From an uncultured Oscillospiraceae bacterium (GTDB taxonomy: Bacteria > Bacillota > Clostridia > Oscillospirales > Oscillospiraceae): DNA of 36,611 nucleotides. Within the stretch, counting starts at the first letter, position 1, and the number at the start of each line of letters is the position of its first letter. The position numbers and the translations under genes were made by a program. Below, piece after piece: positions 8,062-15,103 of this stretch. Where the stretch lies: the NCBI GenBank assembly GCA_944387635.1, contig CALXFT010000019.1, positions 1 through 36,611 of the forward strand, given 5' to 3'. Below the pieces are notes generated by a model, which was not told the origin of the DNA, made no database searches, and was given only the letters and a program-made list of their open reading frames with translations.

Positions 8062-8534
8062 TCCAAATCCTCCTTTGCGATGTTGATATGAAGGACACCC
8101 TGTTTTTTTGCATATTTCATGGTTTGCCATGCACCACCGCTTTCCCGCTGGATGCAGAATACTACCAAATCAGATCTGTCCACCATGGCCCGGTTTCTGG
8201 TCTGGTGGGCATTTTTGTAGTGGCTCCCGGCAGCGGCTTCGCACACTTCAATTTCATCGTAATAATCCCGGAAAGATTCTTCATTATCCCGGAACTCTGC
8301 GGTCAAATACGGCTGCACCCAGATGTGGGCGCTGTTATCGCTCCGGTACTCCCGCTTACATCGGCGTATGGCGGACGAAACAAGCTGGTCAAATTCTCCG
8401 TCTCGGCCCACAAGACATTCTACATACTCCTTGTTCCGTAGCAGCGTTTGTATAAGCTGTTCCAGTCTGCGCTCAATTTCCAGTGCATTCTCGATGCAGC
8501 GATGCCCAAAGAAGCTAACTGTATAAGTGTTCAT
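8058..8534 (-). CDS. SLOG superfamily protein (DUF1273/YpsA-like)
   Basis: Protein of 158 residues. It opens with MNTYTVSFFGHRCIEN, the strand-GHR motif of the YpsA/DUF1273 branch of the SLOG (DprA/LOG-like, Rossmann) superfamily. It contains the mid-region AAGSHYKNAHQTRNRAMVDR and LVVFCIQRESGGAWQTMKYA, whose Gly-rich loop is the usual nucleotide-binding end of this fold. SLOG proteins bind nucleotide-derived ligands and occur in mobile and defence contexts (family knowledge). Here it is coupled to a membrane-anchored protein and divergent from an XRE regulator, which suggests a ligand-sensing pair, but the ligand is unknown. Confidence 0.78.
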   Translation of the reverse strand: MNTYTVSFFGHRCIENALEIERRLEQLIQTLLRNKEYVECLVGRDGEFDQLVSSAIRRCKREYRSDNSAHIWVQPYLTAEFRDNEESFRDYYDEIEVCEAAAGSHYKNAHQTRNRAMVDRSDLVVFCIQRESGGAWQTMKYAKKQGVLHINIAKEDLE

Positions 8535-8591
8535 CCATAGTCCCCCATCAAATATGTTCCGCCCGTCACCTTTCCTTATTATATATAATTA

Positions 8592-8634
8592 TTTACTTTA
8601 AGTAAAGGTTTCGCTATTTTGTGTCAGTTATAAT
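8592..8634 (+). promoter_or_regulatory. Palindromic operator and -10 box before the XRE gene
   Basis: TTTACTT-T-AAGTAAA at 8592-8606 is a 7-bp-arm palindrome. TATAAT lies at 8629-8634, with only a weak -35 near 8605. The palindrome sits between the divergent SLOG and XRE genes and is a good candidate site for the XRE protein. Confidence 0.5.
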
Positions 8635-8675
8635 TTGTTCGGTTACTTGGTAGCATATTATTGGGAGGTGGAACT

Positions 8676-8906
8676 ATGCGAACTGAGTACGCCGAAAAGT
8701 ATATCACACTGGGCTTGAAGATTGCCTACTACCGCAAGAAGGCTGGTTATACACAAGAGGTCTTTGCAGAAAAGATCGGTAAAAGTGTCAACTTTATGTC
8801 GCAGGTGGAAGGTACAGGAACCGTGAGGGGTGTTTCTCTGGAAACACTGTTCAAAATCGCAGATGTTCTTGGGATTCCTCCCGCAAAGTTACTGGAAGAT
8901 GATTAA
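8676..8906 (+). CDS. XRE family helix-turn-helix regulator
   Basis: Single-domain HTH_3 protein of 76 residues. The motif GLKIAYYRKKAGYTQEVFAEKIG places the first helices, SVNFMSQVEG the recognition helix, and SLETLFKIADVLGIPP the closing helices. The start is ATG 8676 with GGGAGG 7 nt upstream. It is probably a repressor of itself and of the divergent SLOG gene via the palindrome at 8592. Short Cro-like regulators of this kind are common in integrative elements. Confidence 0.88.
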   Translation: MRTEYAEKYITLGLKIAYYRKKAGYTQEVFAEKIGKSVNFMSQVEGTGTVRGVSLETLFKIADVLGIPPAKLLEDD

Positions 8907-8910
8907 ATGT

Positions 8911-8939
8911 TTAATGCGTCCCAAGTTGGGACGCATTAA
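8911..8939. terminator. Bidirectional terminator after the XRE gene
   Basis: Perfect inverted repeat with 14-bp arms, TTAATGCGTCCCAA and TTGGGACGCATTAA, around one central base. CTTTTC follows on the plus strand. It separates two convergent genes. The core GCGTCCCA/TGGGACGC is identical to that of the terminator at 7389-7410. Confidence 0.75.
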
Positions 8940-8953
8940 CTTTTCTGTGGTAG

Positions 8954-9244
8954 TTATTCTTTTGTGTGAATCCCCCTTTTCTTCGCCAGCTCGCTTGCTG
9001 CCTTGCGGCGGTCATCGGAGTAGGGTGCTGTCAACCGGATACTGATCCGGCTCTTGTCGATCTCGAATCGCAGACCACCTTGCCCATCATCATCGGTCTG
9101 CTTGCACAGCTCCGGGTATCTTTCTGCGAACTTCCTCATACGCTTCTTTAGGTTCGTATCGTGGGTGTAAACTTCCGCAAGGGGGTCTTTAGCGTTGTAG
9201 TACAGATCGGTTGTCTTCTGTTTTTTCGTAAGACCTGTTTTCAT
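8954..9244 (-). CDS. Small conserved mobile-element protein
   Basis: Protein of 96 residues starting MKTGLTKKQKTTDLYYN. The ATG at 9244 has AGGAGG 6 nt upstream; the frame continues upstream without another site. The protein is basic and charged, with a central MRKFAERYPELCKQ and a C-terminal ISIRLTAPYSDDRRKAASELAKKRG. Proteins of this kind follow the DnaC-like gene in clostridial integrative and conjugative elements (recalled association). Its function is unknown. It lies downstream of the RepA-DnaC fusion on the same strand. Confidence 0.6.
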   Translation of the reverse strand: MKTGLTKKQKTTDLYYNAKDPLAEVYTHDTNLKKRMRKFAERYPELCKQTDDDGQGGLRFEIDKSRISIRLTAPYSDDRRKAASELAKKRGIHTKE

Positions 9245-9388
9245 AGAAATCCTCCTATTTTTCGTTATTTTTCCTCGGCTCTTGAGCCGGGAAAAAAGGT
9301 CTGTTTTCCGATGGGAAGCTTCCAAATGATGTCTGCATCGTTTGGAAACCTGCTATCGGATTTTTTGCGTTTTTTCCGGGTCTTGACG

Positions 9389-10435
9389 TTATCTTTCGTA
9401 GTCCCGGTTGGGCTGTTTTTTTCTGGGTTCCGGCTGGTGTCTGGCAGGCGGTTTTTGCACCGGCGGTTCCAGCTTTCTCTCGTCCTCCCGGAGCAAATGA
9501 TCCACATCCTGCTGAGCTTCCATCATAGTGATAGCACTGTACTGCTTCCCATGGGCTTGCTGCAATCTATCTCTTGCATCCTGGGTGTAGGTCTTGCGCA
9601 GGGTCTGTCGCTGGGTATGAAGTTCGGCCTTGTCCACGCTCTCTGCCTTGTTCAATTTTCGGATGTTCTGGTCATTGACCCGGATCGCCATGCACCGTTT
9701 CAGCACCCGGTCATAGATTCTCTCCCTTGCAAGATCTGCCGGATTTTTCAATTCGTCCACCGTTAGATTGGTGGTCACAATCATAGGAAGCTGGCTGCGG
9801 TATCGGCTGTCAATGATGTTGAACACCTGCTCTCTGGCAAACTCGGAATTCCGTTCCACACCCAGATCGTCGATGATCAGCAGCGGAAAGAAATTGAAGC
9901 TATCGATATAAGCATTCCGGTCACCGGAATACATATCAGTCAGCTTGTTCAGGAGTCTTGCGAAGTTGGTCATCATCACCGGCACACCCTCGTCCAACAG
10001 CGCATTGGCGATGCACCCGGCGATAAAGCTCTTACTTTGCTTATTACTTGTGGACAGTTTTTTGTCTGTCTGCGACTTAAAACTTGTCCCTTCGGTGGGA
10101 CAACTTTCTGTCTGTACCTTCACATAGATTTTGCTGGGCAATCCTGCCCCTTGCCGCTTTCGGGAAATGAGTCCCTGCCGTTCCAACGCTGCTAACGCAT
10201 TCTTCACAGTCATCTCACTTTTTCCGCTGGCCTCCGCCAGAGCCTCGATTGTGTAGTAGATGAACACATGACCCTGTTCATCTTCCCAGCCGTCATTTTT
10301 CATTGACAGCCTCGCCCGGTCTAGCAGCAATACATATACCAGCTTTGCCGTTTCGCTTATGTCCATCGTCAACAGAAATCTTGGGTATGCCATATATGCC
10401 GGGATTTGGCTGTTTTTTCGTAAGAGATGCGTCAT
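9389..10435 (-). pseudogene. RepA-DnaC fusion created by deletion
   Basis: One open frame of 348 codons joins parts of two normally adjacent element genes. Residues 1 to about 130 are the N-terminal winged-helix domain of a replication initiator protein A (SQIPAYMAYPRFLL, MTVKNALAALERQGLI). From about residue 135 the sequence is the distal half of a DnaC-like loader ATPase (SKSFIAGCIANALL, Walker B LLIIDDLGVER, VTTNLTVDELKNP, RIYDRVLKRC). The N-terminal part of DnaC is missing, and the junction cuts into the Walker A loop, leaving SNKQSKS where a GxxxxGKS is expected. The last 70 residues (QQDVDHLLREDE, proline/lysine-rich tail) may come from a third gene. GGAGG lies 7 nt before ATG 10435. 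ATPase activity is unlikely. Confidence 0.75.
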
Positions 10436-10533
10436 GTGCTCACCTCCGATCTCATAAAAAAGACCTCCTTTGATAGATTCATTGCCGGAGTTTCCCCCTG
10501 CCCCTAAATCTTATCAAAAAGAGGTGGTTTTGA

Positions 10534-10568
10534 CATTGAACGCCAATTGAGCGCAAATTGACAAAAAG
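10534..10568 (+). repeat. Left copy of an inverted iteron repeat
   Basis: Contains three ATTGA units at 10535, 10546 and 10557, that is, exactly 11 bp apart, in the context ATTGAACGCC, ATTGAGCGCA, ATTGACAAA. The segment is repeated in inverse orientation at 12161-12195 with about one substitution and one indel over the first 28 bp. The pair brackets the NB-ARC gene remnant. Confidence 0.7.
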
Positions 10569-10609
10569 AATGAGCGAGATTCCTTTTTGCGGAACCTCGC
10601 TCTCATTCG

Positions 10610-10990
10610 TTATACAAGTAGTTTTTGATTTTTCTGTCTGCTGACAAGTGCTGCCTGCCCGATTTCCTGCCGCTTCTGCTCCAGGAGTGCCGGTTCATCC
10701 TCAAAGACCATTTCAAAAATTGCCATGGCTCGCCGATGGTGGAGCTGCGCCTGGGCCGTATCACCCTTTACCACGCAAATGCTTCCCATAACTTGCTGGA
10801 TCAAGCCATAATCCAGGCACTGATCGGAATTGAGTTCCTGCACCTTCCGTGCCAGCTTCAAGAGTGCAGAATAGGCTCGCTGGGGTTCGCCCATGTCGGT
10901 CAGAAGCGCTGCGTAATTGCAGATCTGCGTCACGCTAGGTAGCTTTCCTGTTTCTGCCGTCTTTGGTGGTACCGATCTTATCTTCTGCAT
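10610..10990 (-). pseudogene. TPR-like C-terminal fragment of the NB-ARC protein
   Basis: Frame of up to 126 codons, out of register with the upstream ATPase gene and overlapping its last 56 bp. It contains helical-repeat segments: ICNYAALLTDMGEPQRAYSALLKLARK, typical of tetratricopeptide pairs (shown here only in part), and then LIQQVMGSICVVKGDTAQAQLHHRRAM. The first residues in this frame are a frame-shifted reading of the ATPase gene. The middle of the protein is probably deleted, since an NB-ARC/TPR protein would normally have several hundred residues between these parts. Confidence 0.65.
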
Positions 10991-12149
10991 CCAGAGCGGC
11001 TGTTTCCCTTTCCAGTTTATCCAGCAGCGCCTTGGGTTTCAGCAAACCGTTTGCCAGTAGCCTTGCCGCCAGTTCTACGGCGAAGGTATGTCCGTGGAGC
11101 AAATCAATAATCTGGATGATTTCATCCTGCTTTTTCTCCGTTTCCGGGAAGAACTTGCCCATCAGTTCCACCAAGGTGTCCGGGTTCAATTCACCCACCT
11201 CAAGCGAGATATGATTCTCATATCGGCTGCGGGTGGTGAATAGAATTCTGCAACGGTACTTCAGCATCACATCCAGGAACTGATCCTGGGATACGGTGAC
11301 ATTGAAATTATCCACGATCAGCAGCGTATCTTCCCGCAGACTGCGCAGAAAGCGGTTATGCCGCTTGAACCTGGTATCGTCACTTTCGTCCGGCAGATCG
11401 TCCGCAAAGTCAAGATCAATCACCGCCTGCTTCAGATCTCCGAGGTAGTTGACATAGATGACATTGGTGTACTCTTTGCCGTACTGTTTTGCATACGCCT
11501 TTGCAAGCTCACTCTTACCAATACCGGGAATGCCATGCAGAAAAACCTTGCTGTGATCTACCATCAGCGCATGGAGCTGTTCCACCTCCTGTTCCCGCCC
11601 AAGGAACCACCGGCAAGGCCGGGAAATGTCGGTATCGAAAATATAGTCCACCACTGCTGGGGACAGATTGCCCGGTGTCAGAAGCTGCTTCTTCCGTACA
11701 TCACGCTTCTCGAAACGAAGCTGCATAGCAAGGCATAGGATTTCCATGATGAAGATTGCTTCATCGTTATCGTCCTCGAATGTATAGCCGTCCGTCAGTT
11801 CCATTTTCTTTTGCGGGGACACATTGGGAGCCTGTAGCACAAGGTCATACAGTTCCTGAGCTGCCATGGCGCTGTCCGGCATGATAGGCAGTAACCGCTC
11901 TTTAATTCTCCGAACCAGCTTCCATTGATTATCTTTCTCCTGGTAGAAGCTTATAATCGTGGGACTCAACCGTGCCAAGCCATTGATCCACCGGCAGACC
12001 TGTCCCTGGTCAAATTCCATTGCCGTCTGGGGACTGAATCCCAGATCCATAAACAGTGAATCCAAAAAATCAGCCTGATTGCCAAAGTTTTCATCGGGGA
12101 TATTGCGCCGTAGCACCGTCATCACCGATGCAAAATCCAATCGTTCCAT
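10935..12149 (-). pseudogene. NB-ARC/STAND-type ATPase, C-terminally truncated
   Basis: Frame of 404 codons with start ATG 12149 (GGGAG 7 nt upstream). Residues 1 to about 180 form an uncharacterised N-terminal domain. The NB-ARC core follows: FLGREQEVEQL, Walker A HGIPGIGKSELAKAYA near residue 210, Walker B DTLLIVDNF, ILFTTRSRYE, and the HGHTFAVELAARLL motif corresponding to the GLPLA box. The frame ends soon after, in DGRNRKAT, where the sequence shifts into the TPR-like frame at 10610-10990. STAND proteins act as signal-dependent switches, some in phage defence (family knowledge). This copy lacks its sensor repeats in frame and is probably inactive, unless a recoding event joins the frames. 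Confidence 0.72.
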
Positions 12150-12160
12150 TTCTTCACTCC

Positions 12161-12195
12161 CTTTTGCTCAATTTCCGCTCAATTGGCGTTCAATG
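12161..12195 (-). repeat. Right copy of the inverted iteron repeat
   Basis: Read on the minus strand it matches the 10534-10568 copy and again has three ATTGA units at 11-bp steps. It lies directly upstream of the NB-ARC start, between its ribosome site and a minus-strand AGGAGG, so it is also placed to be an operator for that gene. Confidence 0.7.
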
Positions 12196-12211
12196 CAAAC
12201 CTCCTGCGTTT

Positions 12212-12226
12212 CCCTTATAATAAGGG
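12212..12226. promoter_or_regulatory. CCCTTAT-A-ATAAGGG palindrome
   Basis: Perfect 7-bp arms around one base, containing a TATAAT at 12216-12221. It lies in the space between the NB-ARC gene (minus) and the 75-codon gene (plus), so it may be an operator or promoter core for either. Confidence 0.4.
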
Positions 12227-12352
12227 TACAAAAACACCTTAGATGACTCCAGTATACATTCTTCTCCAGAAAATGTGTAAACAAATTTCAAACATATTTT
12301 CGATAAGAAGCGACAGCAATCGACATCTTAGGTTTTCCAGTATTCCGGGCAA

Positions 12353-12580
12353 GTGCCCAAGGAGGTGACCGTTATCCGAAGCATGGCGCCGATCAACTTG
12401 ATCGTGTATTACCCCAAAACCGAAGAAGGCCAGTTAGAGCTGGCGAAACGGGTGTCCGATGTCCACGCCACAGCAGTAACCCAGCGGATCAAATCGCTGA
12501 ACTGCCCCACAAGCCAGAAACTGGAGCTTTTGGATGCGGTCATCGAAACCGTAAAAACAAGAAGCAGGGAACAGACTTGA
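12353..12580 (+). CDS. Small integrative-element protein of unknown function
   Basis: Up to 75 residues; recognisable core RSMAPINLIVYYPKTEEGQ, then KRVSDVHATAVTQRIKSLNC and LELLDAVIETVK. Short proteins with this core are common in clostridial integrative elements (recalled, not searched). The start is uncertain: GTG 12353 opens the frame but lacks a ribosome site. A perfect AAGGAGGTGA at 12359-12368 would better serve ATG 12383, giving 65 residues, though with long spacing. The stop lies inside the stem of the following terminator. Confidence 0.6.
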   Translation: MPKEVTVIRSMAPINLIVYYPKTEEGQLELAKRVSDVHATAVTQRIKSLNCPTSQKLELLDAVIETVKTRSREQT

Positions 12581-12603
12581 TGGAAAGTCTATTCCCTGCT
12601 TCT
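12560..12603. terminator. Strong bidirectional terminator
   Basis: Inverted repeat with 19-bp arms (12560-12578 and 12585-12603) and one mismatch, arms beginning AGAAGCAGGGAA. It ends in TTTCTT on the plus strand and is preceded by an A-rich stretch. It lies between two convergent genes and includes the stop codon of the left one. Confidence 0.8.
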
Positions 12604-12606
12604 TTC

Positions 12607-13605
12607 TTATTTTCCTTCCAATCTCTTCGCCGTTGCTTCCACAGACTCCAAGAAAGCTTGCTCCACCGGGGTTAAATCACCGCTATGAAGCTGTTTGTAC
12701 TTTTGATATTCCTGCTTTGCCTTTTGCTCAGCCAGGGCATGGGAAACAGAACCGGCATTCTGAAGCACTTCGCTGTCGGTCATTCGTAAGTAATCATCCA
12801 ACCGTACAATCCAGTCTTTCATATACATAGGCTTTTTCCGCATGGCTTGCAGCTCAGCCAGATCAAGATAGGCAGACACCAACCGATTCAGTGTTCCCAG
12901 TTCATCCTCATTTAGATAGTTCTTAGCGGTTTTCGCTTCCGCCAAGGTAGGCCGCCTACCCTTGATAACCGTCATACCCATCATGGGAAGAAGTGCATTG
13001 GCTCGTCCACTCACCAGTTCTGCCGCCGTCATGCCGGTTGCCGCATACAGCATTTTATTCTGCACGGTTTTGAAAAACAGAACGCTTTCCTCTGCGCTGG
13101 CAGAATAGTCTACACTGGTAGCATAAATGTCCAGTGCCTTTCGCCAGAAAACTTTTTCCGAAGAACGAATATCCCGGATTCTTTCCAGCAATTCATCAAA
13201 GTAATTGCCACCGCCGGATTTCTTCAGCAGATCGTCATTCATGGCAAAGCCCTTGATCATGTACTCTTTGAGAATCGTATTTGCCCAAATACGGAACTGT
13301 GTGCCACGCAGGGACTTGACACGGTATCCCACAGAGATAATTACATCCAAATTGTAATGATCAACTTGATAGGTTTTTCCGTCAGTTGCAGTTGTTGCAA
13401 AATTTGCAACAACTGCTTCTCTTGTTAATTCGCCCTCTGCAAAGATATTTTTGATATGCTTTGAGATTGTAGACTTGTCCCTTTGAAACAGCTCTGCCAT
13501 CTGATCCAAAGAAAGCCAGACTGTCTCATTTTCCATGTGGACATCAATTTTGGTTTTACCGTCTTCTGTTTGATAAATAATCAGCTCGGTATTATTCTCA
13601 CCCAT
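12607..13605 (-). CDS. RhuM family protein
   Basis: Protein of 332 residues, full length for the RhuM (virulence RhuM/Fic-partner-like) family. The N-terminal half contains the family signature: WLSLDQMAELFQRDKSTISKH, a helix-turn-helix, then VVANFATTATDGKTYQ and YNLDVIISVGYRVKS. The C-terminal half includes FRIWANTILKEYMIKGFAMND and a long helical region. Start ATG 13605 with GGGGA 7 nt upstream. RhuM proteins occur in islands and mobile elements; a DNA-binding role is likely from the HTH, while the biochemical function is not settled. It appears intact, unlike most neighbours. Confidence 0.85.
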   Translation of the reverse strand: MGENNTELIIYQTEDGKTKIDVHMENETVWLSLDQMAELFQRDKSTISKHIKNIFAEGELTREAVVANFATTATDGKTYQVDHYNLDVIISVGYRVKSLRGTQFRIWANTILKEYMIKGFAMNDDLLKKSGGGNYFDELLERIRDIRSSEKVFWRKALDIYATSVDYSASAEESVLFFKTVQNKMLYAATGMTAAELVSGRANALLPMMGMTVIKGRRPTLAEAKTAKNYLNEDELGTLNRLVSAYLDLAELQAMRKKPMYMKDWIVRLDDYLRMTDSEVLQNAGSVSHALAEQKAKQEYQKYKQLHSGDLTPVEQAFLESVEATAKRLEGK

Positions 13606-13687
13606 TGTGTAATCCCCACTGTTAATTCGTTTATTTGTTCTAATTATAGCACAGTTTCAAGGAAAAATCTACATCTTTTCATAGAGA

Positions 13688-14218
13688 TCATGCTCGTCCC
13701 TTAAAATGTCGCTCCCAGCATTTTATGCTGATAACCTTTCTGCCACTCTCCCATTCCTGCAAACAGCGGACAGGTATGCCCATTTTCCTTGCAAATGGTT
13801 TCTTGCCCAGGCCAAAAGATTCCCGGTATGCCCGGATGCGGTTGGCTTGTCCATCGTAAAGGAAGTGGTTGAATTCATCCAAGAAATCTGTTACCGGAAC
13901 GTCATAGAACTGCGCCAGTCGCTCTACCTTCTCCGGATCAATATGTTGTGTGAAGCCTTCCTCAATGGCCTTGTAAACACTGTGGGTCATTCCCACCTTG
14001 TCCGCAACCTCCACCTGCATCAAGCCCTTACTGTGTCTGCACCAGCGGAGCCTGTCCGGGACACTTTCAATTTCTTCGTATCTGCGATACCGCTGATTGA
14101 ACTGGGTAGCCTCCAAAATCTTCCGTGGGGCGCACAGTACGAAACTATGTATGTATAGAGGTGCATACCTTACAATAGAATTCTGTGTCTGGGAAAGGAC
14201 ATACAAATCAACCGACAA
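13688..14218 (-). pseudogene. Integrative-element HTH regulator, 5' end lost at the sigK junction
   Basis: The frame contains a typical element regulator: FNQRYRRYEEIESVPDR, the HTH LRWCRHSKGLMQVEVADKVG, HIDPEKVERLAQFYDVPVTDF, and the C-terminal second HTH-like region ESFGLGKKPFARKMG ending in KCWERHFKGRA. Upstream the frame stays open to 14314, but that part is antisense-adjacent sequence of the element end and sigK, with no ATG or ribosome site. A TTG at 14218 is the only weak start candidate. The gene is therefore probably truncated at its 5' end where the element meets sigK. Confidence 0.65.
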
Positions 14219-14247
14219 CCGGTCCAAAATGCGCCAAACGGGCCGTT

Positions 14248-14625
14248 TTAAGCCTTGGGGTGCAAGCTGCCAACTCTTAAAGTCGCTGGTGTGAGGGTAG
14301 CATTTTCCACACACCGGGCCGCGTAGGTGGCCAGCCGCGCGCCCTTATCCGGGTCGAAGGTGGAGATTCCCTTAATCAGGCCGATGGTGCCGATGGAGAT
14401 CAGATCCTCCTGGTCGGAGGTCTGGGCGTAGTACTTTTTCATAATGTGGGCCACCAGACGCAGATTTCGCTCAATGAGGATGTTCCGGGCCTCCAGGTCC
14501 CCCTGCCTGGCCAGGGTCAGATAGTGCCGCTCTTCCTCCTCGCTCAGGGGCTTGGGGAAGGTGCCCGTGTTCAGCTGAAGCGAATACAGCAGGGTGCTCA
14601 GAATCAGCCAGGCTGTGGTAAGCAT
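14248..14625 (-). pseudogene. sigK: SigK sporulation sigma factor, N-terminal half, interrupted
   Basis: From ATG 14625 (AGAGG 8 nt upstream) the frame encodes the SigK pro-sequence and region 2: a hydrophobic N-terminus (AWLILSTLLYSLQLNTG), FPKPLSEEEERHYL, ILIERNLRLVAHIMKKY, DLISIGTIGLIKGISTFDPDKG and ATYAARCVEN. SigK identity ends at CVEN; the next codons (ATLTPATL...) are foreign and the frame stops at 14248. Regions 2.4, 3 and 4 are absent from the window. The break is at the GAAAATG of ENE codons, where skin elements enter sigK in B. subtilis. Read as it stands the gene is inactive; excision of an intervening element in the mother cell could restore it. Confidence 0.85.
14297..14306 (-). 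other. Putative skin-type attachment junction in sigK
   Basis: On the minus strand the sequence is GAAAATG followed by CTACC. Intact sigK genes continue GAAAATGAG (Glu-Asn-Glu). The B. subtilis skin crossover core is AATGA; here AATG (14301-14304) is kept and the next base is C. Sequence to the left differs in base composition from the sequence to the right. Confidence 0.6.
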
Positions 14626-14858
14626 ACACATCACCTCTACCCAACTGTATTCGCCATTGCCCGTCCGTTTTCCTTCCGGCCCCGACGCGGTCTTTTTCAG
14701 CGCCGCCGGGACAAATCCGGACGTGCCGCCGCTGGCGCATTCTCCCGCTGCTTCCCTTCGTTACAGGGGTGTCATACACCGCAGGGCGATGCTTTCTTGA
14801 TTTTAATTAAATATTTACCATGAAAGTATCTAAAACGACGGTAAAATTCAAACATTTT

Positions 14859-14999
14859 CATGCTTATCGACTTTAAACAGCAGAAATTGCAGAGGACACA
14901 TGCCGACTCAAAAACCTGCGCGCCCCTTGGCTCCCCTTCACAAGGGGAGCTGGCAAAAATCTTTGATTTTTGCCTGAGAGGTCCATACCGCAGTACGTT
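14859..14999 (+). repeat. Interspersed repeat copy A, left end and hairpin
   Basis: Starts with the terminal motif TGCTTATCGACTT (14861-14873), then AAACAGCAG. Contains two hairpins, CTCCCCTT-CACA-AGGGGAG and GGCAAAAATC-TTT-GATTTTTGCC. The block from 14947 to about 15042, running past the end given here, is nearly identical (two differences seen) to 17003-17099 in copy B. Confidence 0.75.
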
Positions 15000-15103
15000 T
15001 TCTCGGGTGCTCAGATAGAACCGGGTGCTCCCCGCCCCCTCTCTCTATCTTTTTCGCCATTTGGCCGTTCTATTGTTTGTGATACTTGTCTCAGCCGATT
15101 CCA

